Assembly (NCBI RefSeq): GCF_025787225.1
Contig: NZ_CP090958.1
Location: 1,021,856 to 1,085,855, forward strand
Source of the DNA: Saxibacter everestensis
Lineage (GTDB): Bacteria > Actinomycetota > Actinomycetes > Actinomycetales > Brevibacteriaceae
Direction of reading: 5' to 3'
DNA length: 64,000 nt
Positions 54,140 through 62,110 of the stretch are shown here, in pieces. Within the stretch, counting starts at the first letter, position 1, and each line of letters begins with the position of its first letter. The translations under genes were made by a program, and so were the position numbers. The notes below the pieces were generated by a model. It was not told where the DNA came from and did no database searches. It worked only from the letters and a program-made list of their open reading frames with translations.

Positions 54140-55095
54140 TGCTTATCGACGCGTACGACGCCGTCCTGTGTGACCTGGACGGCGTCGTATACGAAGGTCC
54201 GCACGCTATCCCGGGCGCCAGCCAGGCGGTAGAGCAGATAGTTCAGTCCGGCCGCCGCACGCTGTACATCACCAATAACGCCTCTCGGACCACCGAGGCG
54301 GTCGCACAGCATCTGAGCGATCTTGCCATTCCGACTAAAGCCGATGACGTTGTCAGCTCGGCGCAGGCTGCCGCGCGCGTGCTGGCAACCGAGCACCCTG
54401 CCGGCTCGCCGATATTAGTTGTCGGCGGCGCCGGCCTGGAAGATGCGCTGTCGGACGAGGGACTGGTCCCGGTTCGCTCGGTCGACGATTCTCCGGCGGC
54501 CGTCGTGCAGGGTTTTGACCCCGAAGTCGGCTGGAAGCAACTCGCGGAAGCGACTTTCGCGGTTCGCGCCGGCGTGCCTTGGATAGCAACGAACATCGAC
54601 CTGACTATCCCGGTCGAACGCGGGATTGCGCCGGGCAACGGCACGCTGGTGAGCGTTGTAGAACAGGCGACCGGAGTGACTCCCCGAGTGGCAGGTAAGC
54701 CTGAGCCGGCGATCTTCGAGACCGCGGTGCGCAGGGCGGATGCGAAGAACGCGATCATGGTCGGGGATCGGCTGGACACCGATATCGCCGGTGCCAACCG
54801 GGCAGGGATCGACTCGCTACTCGTGCTGACCGGCATCACCGGATTGCGTGAACTTGCCGAAGCTCGAGGCATCGATCGGCCTACGCATATCGCCGATTCG
54901 ATTTCCGGGTTGTTCGACTCCATGCCGGCCGTGCGCAGCGACGATGACGGATTTCACTGCGGCGCCGCACACGCGGTCGTAGTTGACGGAAAGCTGATCC
55001 GGGAAGGCGCCGGCGCCGAGCTGGCGCGCGCAGTCAGCTCCGCGGTCTGGGCCGCTGTGGATGCTGGAACCGAAGTGGACCTGGACGGACTGTAG
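54136..55095 (+). CDS. HAD-IIA family sugar/nucleotide phosphatase
   Basis: A 319-residue haloacid dehalogenase-type phosphatase: nucleophile Asp in AVLCDLDGVVYEG, cap-region YITNNASRTTEAVAQHL (subclass IIA), KPEPAIFETAV and VGDRLDTDIAGANRAGIDSLLVLTG for the Mg-binding Asp. HAD-IIA members act on phosphoglycolate, nucleotides or sugar phosphates; the substrate is unknown. ATG 54136 overlaps the TPR stop, with a second in-frame ATG at 54139. The same gene order occurs in Mycobacterium (Rv1692). Confidence 0.9.
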   Translation: MMLIDAYDAVLCDLDGVVYEGPHAIPGASQAVEQIVQSGRRTLYITNNASRTTEAVAQHLSDLAIPTKADDVVSSAQAAARVLATEHPAGSPILVVGGAGLEDALSDEGLVPVRSVDDSPAAVVQGFDPEVGWKQLAEATFAVRAGVPWIATNIDLTIPVERGIAPGNGTLVSVVEQATGVTPRVAGKPEPAIFETAVRRADAKNAIMVGDRLDTDIAGANRAGIDSLLVLTGITGLRELAEARGIDRPTHIADSISGLFDSMPAVRSDDDGFHCGAAHAVVVDGKLIREGAGAELARAVSSAVWAAVDAGTEVDLDGL

Positions 55096-55119
55096 ACGCG
55101 TAAGCGATACGGTAGCCAG

Positions 55120-55305
55120 ATGAGCGAAGTTCCAAGCCCGCAGAACGTGCCCGCACCCGAGTCGGCTCCGGAGACCAGCGGTGACGCTGAGGTGGATGCG
55201 GTGATAGAGCGGATCGATCAGGTCGCTGAGCTGCCGCTTAAGGAACGCCCAGAGGCGTTCAACGAACTCTATCGCCAGCTGTCGGCGCAGCTTGACGAGC
55301 AGTGA
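55120..55305 (+). CDS. small conserved actinobacterial protein
   Basis: A 61-residue acidic protein: proline-rich disordered start (MSEVPSPQNVPAPESAPET) and a helical C-terminal half (AEVDAVIERIDQVAELPLKE, EAFNELYRQLSAQLDEQ) that looks amphipathic. It occupies the position of Rv1693 between the HAD gene and tlyA and overlaps tlyA by 4 bases (GTGA). Function unknown. Confidence 0.75.
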   Translation: MSEVPSPQNVPAPESAPETSGDAEVDAVIERIDQVAELPLKERPEAFNELYRQLSAQLDEQ

Positions 55306-56222
55306 CGCCCGAAAAACCGGTCAGGCTCGATCAGGAACTGGTCAGGCGTGGGCTGGCTCGTTCTCGCACCCAGGCGGCTCAGTACATTGCGGCTGACGTG
55401 GTCCGCGTCGGCGGCCGGCCCGCGGTGAAAGCCGCGCAGCCAGTGGCGAGCGATGACGACATCGTCGTGACGGAGCAGGAAGCCTACGTGTCCCGGGCCG
55501 CGCACAAGCTCTCCGGCGCGCTGCGTTACTTCGGCACTGTGACCGGCGAGGCCGGCAGCGTGACCGGCGAGGCCGGCACCGCGACTAGCGAGGCCGGCAC
55601 CGCGGCAGGCTCCCTGGTCCGCGGCAGGCGGTGCCTCGATGCCGGCGCGTCCACTGGCGGGTTCACCCAGGTTCTGCTGGAGGCCGGTGCCTCGGAAGTC
55701 GTGGCCGTCGATGTCGGCCACGACCAGTTCGCTCCCGAGCTCGCGCGACGGCCGGATGTCACTTCGCTTGAGGGCACAAATGTCCGCGGTATCGGCCCCG
55801 ACGACATCACCGGCGCCGTCGATATCGTCGTCGCCGACCTCTCGTTCATCTCGCTCACCCTGGTGCTGCCAGCCCTGCGCCGCTGCGTCCGGGACGATGG
55901 CGACCTGTTCCTGATGGTCAAACCGCAATTCGAGCTGAAGCGCTCCGATCTCGACGGCAGTGGCGTTGTCCGCGACCCGGCAAAGCACGGCCAGGCCCTC
56001 CGCTCGGTCGCGGCAACGGCCGGGACCTTGAATCTCAGGGCGGTCGCCATCTGCCGATCGGAGCTGCCCGGACCCAGCGGGAATATCGAGTTTTTCATCT
56101 GGTTCAAACCCCTGGTACCCGAAGCCGCCGACCGCTCGTCAGAACCAAACCCTATGCTCGTAATTGAAGAGTTCGCATCGCAGCTCACATCACGCCAGAC
56201 ACAACGGAGGGGGCAGACATGA
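55302..56222 (+). CDS. tlyA: TlyA family rRNA 2'-O-methyltransferase
   Basis: Ribose methyltransferase of 16S C1409 and 23S C1920, needed for capreomycin/viomycin sensitivity in mycobacteria. N-terminal S4 domain (LDQELVRRGLARSRTQAAQYI) and C-terminal FtsJ-like domain with LDAGASTGGFTQVLLEAGA, DLSFISLTLVLP and MVKPQFELKRSDLDGSG. 306 residues. Between the two domains it has an unusual 21-bp x3 tandem repeat (55539-55601; VTGEAGSVTGEAGTATSEAGT) that lengthens the linker. GTG 55302 overlaps the previous stop. The S4 and SAM motifs are intact. Confidence 0.94.
   Translation: MTPEKPVRLDQELVRRGLARSRTQAAQYIAADVVRVGGRPAVKAAQPVASDDDIVVTEQEAYVSRAAHKLSGALRYFGTVTGEAGSVTGEAGTATSEAGTAAGSLVRGRRCLDAGASTGGFTQVLLEAGASEVVAVDVGHDQFAPELARRPDVTSLEGTNVRGIGPDDITGAVDIVVADLSFISLTLVLPALRRCVRDDGDLFLMVKPQFELKRSDLDGSGVVRDPAKHGQALRSVAATAGTLNLRAVAICRSELPGPSGNIEFFIWFKPLVPEAADRSSEPNPMLVIEEFASQLTSRQTQRRGQT
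55539..55601 (+). repeat. three 21-bp repeats in tlyA
   Basis: Units at 55539-55559, 55560-55580 and 55581-55601 encode VTGEAGS, VTGEAGT and ATSEAGT; the first two are nearly identical. They lie between the S4 and methyltransferase domains. Confidence 0.85.
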
Positions 56223-57142
56223 GTCGGCAGATACTTTTACTAACCCACACCGGTCGATCAGAGGCCCTCGAATCTGCACAGGCGGTTCGCCAGATGCTGG
56301 CGCTGGACGGCCTGATCCCGGTGATGTTCGCCAAGGAATCCGAGGAGCTCGACGTGGCCCTTGGCAAGGGGCCTTCCGCAACCAGGCTTCTGCACGACGA
56401 TGACCTGCCAGAGGCTCTCGATGACATCGAGCTTGTTATGGTGCTCGGCGGCGACGGGACCATTCTGCGGGCCGCCGAGTACGTCCGCGGCAGCCAGGCG
56501 CCTCTGCTCGGCGTGAATCTCGGCCACGTTGGATTCCTGGCCGAAAGCGAACGGGAAGACCTTGCCCTTGCCGTGCACAAGGTGGCCGCCAACGACTACC
56601 GAGTCGAAGAGCGGATGACGCTCGATGTCGTCGTCACCGTCGATGACGAGGTGATCGCCCGGACCTGGGCGGTCAATGAGGCGACCGTCGAAAAGGCAAG
56701 CCGGGAACGGATGCTTGAACTCGTTCTTGAGGTCGACGGCCGGCCGCTGTCGACCTTTGGATGCGACGGCGTGGTGATGGCGACGCCGACCGGTTCCACC
56801 GCTTACGCCTTCTCGGCTGGCGGCCCGGTGGTCTGGCCGGAGGTCGAGGCCCTGTTGATGGTGCCGCTCAGCGCGCACGCCCTTTTCGCCCGGCCGGTCG
56901 TGGTCGGCCCGTCGTCCACGCTGGCGGTCGAGGTTCTGGACCGCACCGACGGCTCGGGCGTGCTTTGGTGCGATGGACGACGCACAGTTGAACTCCCGCC
57001 GGGTGCCCGGATCGAGGTCAGCCGCTCGGCCGTGCCGATCCGGCTGGCCCGACTCAGCCAGGGCCCGTTCACAGACCGCTTGGTGGCGAAATTCCAGTTG
57101 CCGGTGACCGGATGGCGCGGCCCGGGGGATGCGCATGATTGA
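56219..57142 (+). CDS. nadK: NAD kinase
   Basis: Phosphorylates NAD to NADP; 307 residues. VLGGDGTILRAAEYV is the catalytic GGDG motif, WAVNEATVEKASRERMLELVLEVDG and GSTAYAFSAGGPVVWPEVEALLMVP are the substrate and C-terminal sites. ATG 56219 overlaps the tlyA stop by 4 bases. Its last codons overlap a 16-bp duplication (57133-57164) that also contains the start of recN. Confidence 0.96.
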   Translation: MSRQILLLTHTGRSEALESAQAVRQMLALDGLIPVMFAKESEELDVALGKGPSATRLLHDDDLPEALDDIELVMVLGGDGTILRAAEYVRGSQAPLLGVNLGHVGFLAESEREDLALAVHKVAANDYRVEERMTLDVVVTVDDEVIARTWAVNEATVEKASRERMLELVLEVDGRPLSTFGCDGVVMATPTGSTAYAFSAGGPVVWPEVEALLMVPLSAHALFARPVVVGPSSTLAVEVLDRTDGSGVLWCDGRRTVELPPGARIEVSRSAVPIRLARLSQGPFTDRLVAKFQLPVTGWRGPGDAHD

Positions 57143-57164
57143 GGAACTGCATGATTGAGGAACT
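57133..57164 (+). repeat. 16-bp tandem duplication at the nadK/recN junction
   Basis: GCATGATTGAGGAACT occurs twice in tandem (57133-57148, 57149-57164). The nadK stop TGA (57140-57142) lies in copy 1, the recN ATG (57151) in copy 2, and GAGGAACT of copy 1 serves as the recN Shine-Dalgarno. Copy 1 also encodes a 7-codon frame ending in TGA. The ancestral layout was likely an 8-base nadK/recN overlap. Confidence 0.95.
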
Positions 57165-58899
57165 AAGGATCCGGGACCTCGGAGTCATCTCCGAGGCAAC
57201 GGTCGAACTCGGCCCTGGCCTGACAGTGGTATCGGGTGAGACCGGGGCTGGGAAGACCATGGTCGTCACCGCGCTTGGCCTGCTGCTCGGCGCGCGCGCC
57301 GACAGCGGTGCGGTGCGGGCAGGAGCCAAACAGGCATCGGTCGACGGCAGCCTGCGACTCCCCGCCGACTCCCGAGCGGCAGCCAGGATCGACGAGGCTG
57401 GAGGCGAGATCGAGGACGACGGCATCGTGCTCTCCCGATCGGTGTTAGCCTCCGGGCGGTCCCGGGGCTTCGCCGGCGGCAGAAGCGTGCCTGTGGGGGT
57501 CCTGGTCGATGTCGGTGCCGAACTGGTTACTGTGCACGGCCAGTCCGAACAGATCAGGCTTCGATCAGCCACGGCACAGCGCGACATCCTGGATCGCTTC
57601 GCCGGCCCGAAGCTGGCCGCCGAGCTGACCGAGTATCGGGCAGCATATTCCGGCTGGCGCGCTGCGTCGGACGAGTTGGAGACCCTTCGGGCCGAATCAT
57701 CCAAGCGCACCCAGGAAGCGGACCTGCTGCGCTTCGGGCTGGAAGAAATCTCCCAGGTGGAAGCTCAGCCGGGTGAGGACGCCGAACTGAAGTCCCGCGC
57801 CAATCGGCTGGCACACGAAGAAGACCTGCGGATCGCCGCAGAACAATCGGTGCTCGCGGTCACCGGAGGAGACGACTTCGAAGCGACATCCGTCATTGCG
57901 CTGCTCGATACGGCGACCCGCGCCCTTGCCGCGGTCGAAGAACACGATGGGCAGTTGGCGAAACTCGCCGACCGGTGCCGCGACCTCGGCTATCAGGCAG
58001 CCGATCTCGGTGCCGAGCTCGCCAGTTACGCGACCGGGCTTGAGGCCGGTGGCGCCGAGGAGCTTGCCGGGATCGAGCAGCGGCGAGCCGAACTGGCCAA
58101 GCTGACCCGCAAGTATGGCGAAACCATCGACGACGTGCTGCGCTGGGAACGTGAAGGGGTTGACCGGCTGGCAGCGATCGACGGGGACGACGACCGGATC
58201 GCCGAGCTTGAGCAGTCCCGCGATCGCCAGCACGAAGCGGCACGTCAGCATGCCGACAAGCTGCACGCGCTCAGAATCAAGGCAGCAGAGAAACTCGGCA
58301 CGCTGGTGAGTGCGGAACTCCACGCACTGTCGATGCCCAATGCCAAGCTCGTGGTCGACGTGACCGACCGCGGGCAGCTCGGCTCGCACGGAGCTGACGA
58401 CGTTGCCCTGCTGCTCGCTCCGCACCAGGGTTCAACGCCGCGTGAAATCTCGAAAGGCGCCTCAGGTGGCGAACTGTCCCGGGTGATGCTTGCCCTAGAG
58501 GTAGTCATTGCCGGGGTCGATCCGGTGCCGACATTTGTTTTCGACGAGGTTGATTCCGGTGTGGGTGGCAAAGCCGCGGTCGAAATTGGCCGAAGGCTGG
58601 CGAAGCTTGCCCAGTCTGCGCAGGTCCTCGTTGTTACCCACCTTCCGCAGGTCGCGGCCTGGGCCGACGCGCACCTGCAGGTATCGAAGACCGCAGACAG
58701 CGCGGCGGGCATAACCCTCAGCGATGTCCGAACCCTTGACCTCGACGAGCGGAAAATCGAGCTGGCAAGAATGCTCGCCGGAGATGACGAGTCCGAAGCA
58801 GCTCTGACCCACGCCGGAGAGCTGCTGGATTCCGCCGCAGCCGAGCGCGGTAGCTGGAAGCAGGCAGCCGCGGCAAGGGCAGCCACGGCGAAGAGCTGA
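57151..58899 (+). CDS. recN: DNA repair protein RecN
   Basis: SMC-like ATPase acting in double-strand break repair, 582 residues. Walker A GETGAGKT at residues 29-36, central coiled-coil (about 160-350), ABC signature SGGELSRVMLAL and Walker B PTFVFDEVDSGVGGKAA. Start ATG 57151 (MIEELRIRDLGVISE) in the duplicated segment; TTG 57139 would add four residues. No LexA box is seen directly upstream, so SOS control is not evident. It stands in the nadK-recN-steA cluster seen in Mycobacterium (Rv1695-Rv1697). Confidence 0.96.
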   Translation: MIEELRIRDLGVISEATVELGPGLTVVSGETGAGKTMVVTALGLLLGARADSGAVRAGAKQASVDGSLRLPADSRAAARIDEAGGEIEDDGIVLSRSVLASGRSRGFAGGRSVPVGVLVDVGAELVTVHGQSEQIRLRSATAQRDILDRFAGPKLAAELTEYRAAYSGWRAASDELETLRAESSKRTQEADLLRFGLEEISQVEAQPGEDAELKSRANRLAHEEDLRIAAEQSVLAVTGGDDFEATSVIALLDTATRALAAVEEHDGQLAKLADRCRDLGYQAADLGAELASYATGLEAGGAEELAGIEQRRAELAKLTRKYGETIDDVLRWEREGVDRLAAIDGDDDRIAELEQSRDRQHEAARQHADKLHALRIKAAEKLGTLVSAELHALSMPNAKLVVDVTDRGQLGSHGADDVALLLAPHQGSTPREISKGASGGELSRVMLALEVVIAGVDPVPTFVFDEVDSGVGGKAAVEIGRRLAKLAQSAQVLVVTHLPQVAAWADAHLQVSKTADSAAGITLSDVRTLDLDERKIELARMLAGDDESEAALTHAGELLDSAAAERGSWKQAAAARAATAKS

Positions 58900-59024
58900 C
58901 CGAAGTGAAGGGCTGAAGCACGCCGAAAGCCCCCGCCGAATGAGAGCAGGCTAACAGCGCTTCCAACCGCCGGAGTGCGTGTAGGAATCGCAACTTGCGC
59001 TGCGACATGGGAAAATGAATCTTG
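58900..59024 (+). other. recN-steA gap
   Basis: 125 bases without a gene. No terminator, promoter or repeat is recognised; a possible -10 TAAAGG-like segment at 59040 lies inside the next gene. Confidence 0.5.
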
Positions 59025-60221
59025 ATGAAGCTGCGCAGGGTAAAGGAACAGGACACATCGGTTGCCGATGGGATGTCGGCGACCGCTCGAGTAGACCCTC
59101 GAACCAAAGACCTGACGAAGCGCCTGGAGCCCGGCGATATCGCGGTTATCAACCACGAAGACATCGACCGGGTCTCCGCCGAGGCGCTCGTCGGCTGCCG
59201 GCCGAAGGCGGTTGTCAACGCCGCCCGGTCGATCTCGGGTCGCTACCCGAATCTGGGGCCGGAAATCCTGGTGAACGCCGGAATTCCACTGATTGACGGC
59301 GTCGGCGAAGAGATTATGAGCAAGGTCACGGAAGGGGAGTCGCTCACCATCGAGGGTGGCCGGCTCCTGCTCGGCGACGAGCTGGTCGGCGAGGGCACTG
59401 TGCAGACCTCCGAGCAGGTCAGCGCGGATATGACCGAGGCCGAGGCAGGCATGTCCGTCGTGCTGGAATCATTCGTGACCAACACGATCGAGTACATCCG
59501 CAAAGAGCGCGATCTGCTGCTTGACCGGGTCGGGGTGCCCCATGTGCGCACCAAGATCGAAGGCCGGCAGGTGCTCATCGTGGTGCGTGGTTACCACTAC
59601 AAAGAAGACCTGGCGATGCTCAAGCCGTATATCCGCGAGTATCGTCCGATCCTGATCGGCGTCGATGGCGGCGCGGACGCCATCCTGGAAGCCGGACAGG
59701 TGCCGGACATGATTGTCGGGGACATGGACTCCGTGTCTGACAAGGCACTCTCCTGTGGCGCCGAACTTGTCGTGCATGCCTACCGGGACGGCCGGGCGCC
59801 GGGACTCGAACGCCTTCAGGAACTCGGCGTCGAATGCGTCGTCTTCCCTGCCACAGGCACCAGCGAAGACGTTGCCATGCTGCTTGCCGATGATAAGGGC
59901 GCCAACCTGATCGTCGCCGTGGGAACTCACGACACCTTGATCGAGTTTCTGGACAAGGGGCGGAAGGGAATGGCGAGCACATTCCTGACCCGGCTCCGGG
60001 TCGGGTCCAAACTGATTGACGCCAAGGGAGTGTCCCGGCTCTACCGGCAACGAATTTCCAACCTGCAGATGACGCTGTTGGCATTGGCCGGTCTGCTGGC
60101 AGTGCTGGTCGCCCTGGCCGCGACCGCGGCCGGGCAGACGCTATTCGGCCTCGTCGCAGCAAATTTTGATGGAGTCATCTCCTGGGTCCGACACCTTTTC
60201 GGCGGATCCAGTGCTGGCTGA
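59025..60221 (+). CDS. steA: SteA-type cytokinetic ring / envelope protein
   Basis: A 398-residue protein with the conserved order of actinobacterial SteA (Rv1697 type): AVINHEDIDRVSAEALVGCRP, RSISGRYPNLGPEILV, a central YHYKEDLAMLKPYI and GVDGGADAILEAGQVPDMIVGDMDSVSDKA, then a C-terminal membrane helix (about residues 346-375, MTLLALAGLLAVLVALAA). Corynebacterial SteA/SteB are membrane-tethered proteins at the septum affecting cell separation. Start ATG 59025 (TTG 59022 also in frame). The next gene is the partner SteB, 24 bases away. Confidence 0.9.
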   Translation: MKLRRVKEQDTSVADGMSATARVDPRTKDLTKRLEPGDIAVINHEDIDRVSAEALVGCRPKAVVNAARSISGRYPNLGPEILVNAGIPLIDGVGEEIMSKVTEGESLTIEGGRLLLGDELVGEGTVQTSEQVSADMTEAEAGMSVVLESFVTNTIEYIRKERDLLLDRVGVPHVRTKIEGRQVLIVVRGYHYKEDLAMLKPYIREYRPILIGVDGGADAILEAGQVPDMIVGDMDSVSDKALSCGAELVVHAYRDGRAPGLERLQELGVECVVFPATGTSEDVAMLLADDKGANLIVAVGTHDTLIEFLDKGRKGMASTFLTRLRVGSKLIDAKGVSRLYRQRISNLQMTLLALAGLLAVLVALAATAAGQTLFGLVAANFDGVISWVRHLFGGSSAG

Positions 60222-60245
60222 GCATGCAAAGGAACCGCAACTACT

Positions 60246-61238
60246 GTGATCGATTTTCGCTACCACCTCGTCTCGCTGATATCAGTCTTTCTGGCCCTGG
60301 CGGTGGGCATCATCCTGGGTGCCGGCCCGCTGAAGGAGTCCATCGGCGACTCATTGTCGACCCAGGTCGAAGCGTTGCGCACCGATCGGGATAACCTGCG
60401 CGAGCAGGCAGCGACCGCCGAGAACAACGCGAAGAATCAGGATGCGTTTCTTGCCGAGGTCGGTCCGCAGCTGGTCTCCGGACAGCTCGGCGGCCGCACC
60501 GTGAACATCATTGCGCTGCCCGATGCCGAGAACGACGCTGTGGACGCGGTCGAGGAATCACTGAAAGCCGCCGGCGCCACGGTTGCCGGCCGGGTAACTG
60601 TCAATGAGACATTCGCCAGCGGCACCGAACGGGACGCCCTGGCTCAGACGCTTCGAACCGAAGACCCCGAGCTGCCAACGGACAGCACGTCCGCGACTCT
60701 TTCGGCCGCGCTGGCGCAGTCGCTCGTCGTCCCCAATCTTGCCGACGCCGAGGGCGACAAGGCAAGGAAGAACCTGCTGCCGCAGCTCGCCGAGGCAAAG
60801 GTTGTCTCGGCGGAGCCCGACAATCTCGGCCTGGCCACCCTGAGCGTCGTCATCGACGGCGAAGATGAAACCAGCCTGCCGACCGCATCCAGCTCGGCCA
60901 CCTCAAGCGAGGTCGCGGAGCAGAATGCCGATCAGCGCAAAACGACAGAGGAACCGTATGTCGCGCTGCTCGGCGCCCTGAAACAGGATTCGGCTGGAGT
61001 GGTCGCCTCCGGAACCGCGAAATCGGCGACGAACGGTCTGCTTACCGAACTTCGCGACGGTGACACCGACGTTTCGACGGTGGACAACGTCAACCTGGCT
61101 TCCGGGCCGATCGTGACGACGCTCGCGCTGCGGGAACAGCTCGGCGGCGGCTCCGGCCACTATGGCTACGCAGACGGCGCGGACGCGGTCCTGCCGGAAA
61201 AGCAAACGGCAGAGCCGGCGCCTGAAAAGGACAAATGA
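60246..61238 (+). CDS. steB: SteB/MctB-type membrane protein
   Basis: A 330-residue protein with an N-terminal membrane helix (YHLVSLISVFLALAVGIILG, residues 6-25), a coiled-coil-like stretch (residues 38-62) and an extracytoplasmic domain (VNIIALPDAENDAVDAVEESL). The family covers MctB (Rv1698, channel/copper) and corynebacterial SteB, partner of SteA; the position downstream of steA favours SteB. A GTG start at 60246. It overlaps the following gene by 4 bases (ATGATGA). Confidence 0.88.
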   Translation: MIDFRYHLVSLISVFLALAVGIILGAGPLKESIGDSLSTQVEALRTDRDNLREQAATAENNAKNQDAFLAEVGPQLVSGQLGGRTVNIIALPDAENDAVDAVEESLKAAGATVAGRVTVNETFASGTERDALAQTLRTEDPELPTDSTSATLSAALAQSLVVPNLADAEGDKARKNLLPQLAEAKVVSAEPDNLGLATLSVVIDGEDETSLPTASSSATSSEVAEQNADQRKTTEEPYVALLGALKQDSAGVVASGTAKSATNGLLTELRDGDTDVSTVDNVNLASGPIVTTLALREQLGGGSGHYGYADGADAVLPEKQTAEPAPEKDK

Positions 61239-62110
61239 TGAGCTGGCTACGGAACGCCGCCGGCGCGCTCACCGCGGCGGCCTCGACCGCCGGAGTCCTG
61301 GCGGCGCGAAAGCACCTTCCCGGCGCCGCGAAATTCGATCGGACGAACCACAAGGGCGAACAGGTCACCCTGCTAGAGGGGCCGGCGTACACCACCGGTG
61401 CGATCGCCGGAATCGCCATCGGCGATGTCGAGTCGCCGCACGTGCGAGCGGCCGCCCTGCTCGCCACCGTGGGCGCGGGCGCCTTCGGTGCCGTGGACGA
61501 CCTGGCCGAGCGTGGAAGCTCCAAAGGACTCCGCGGCCATATTGGCGCGCTGGTCCGGGGTGAGCTGACAACCGGAGCGCTGAAGGTGCTCGGGATCTCG
61601 GCGGCGGGAATCGCCTCGGCCGCACTTGTGCTCGACAAGGACCCGAAGACCAGCGTTGCCGGCCACCTGGCAGATATCGTCGTCGCCGGCGGCGTGGTGG
61701 CCGGAAGTGCGAACCTGTTCAATCTGCTCGACCTGAGGCCGGGCAGGGCGTTGAAGGCGGCTATCGGCACCGGCGCCCTGCAGGCGGGTTATGCCGGCCT
61801 GAAGGGCGGCGACCCAAATGCCGGCCTGCTATCGGCGACCGCAGGAGCCATCGCCGGAAGCTGGAAGTCAGACCTCAGTTCCCGGTCCATGTTGGGGGAC
61901 TCCGGCGCGAATGCCGCCGGAGCACTACTCGGCGTGCACACGATCTGCACCGCGCCACGGTGGGTGCGTGCGGCGGCCCTTGCCGGAATCGTCGGCCTGA
62001 CGCTGGCCAGCGAAAAAGTCAGTTTCACCAAGGTGATCGAGTCGACGCCTGTGCTTCGTGACGTCGACGCCTGGGGTCGCGGCGTGCCGCGGCATTCAGC
62101 CGGCTCGTGA
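61235..62110 (+). CDS. MraY/WecA-like polyprenyl-phosphate transferase family membrane protein
   Basis: A 291-residue multispan membrane protein. It shares family motifs of MraY/WecA enzymes: GAVDDLAERGSSKGLRGH (Asp pair near residue 88), SANLFNLLDLRPGR (usual N-x-x-N-x-x-DG) and GDSGANAAGALLG (usual GDSG-x-x-xLG). MraY and WecA move a phospho-sugar to undecaprenyl phosphate. The protein is shorter and the motifs are diverged, so activity is uncertain. It lies between steB and murJ, which suggests a role in envelope synthesis. ATG overlaps steB. Confidence 0.75.
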   Translation: MMSWLRNAAGALTAAASTAGVLAARKHLPGAAKFDRTNHKGEQVTLLEGPAYTTGAIAGIAIGDVESPHVRAAALLATVGAGAFGAVDDLAERGSSKGLRGHIGALVRGELTTGALKVLGISAAGIASAALVLDKDPKTSVAGHLADIVVAGGVVAGSANLFNLLDLRPGRALKAAIGTGALQAGYAGLKGGDPNAGLLSATAGAIAGSWKSDLSSRSMLGDSGANAAGALLGVHTICTAPRWVRAAALAGIVGLTLASEKVSFTKVIESTPVLRDVDAWGRGVPRHSAGS

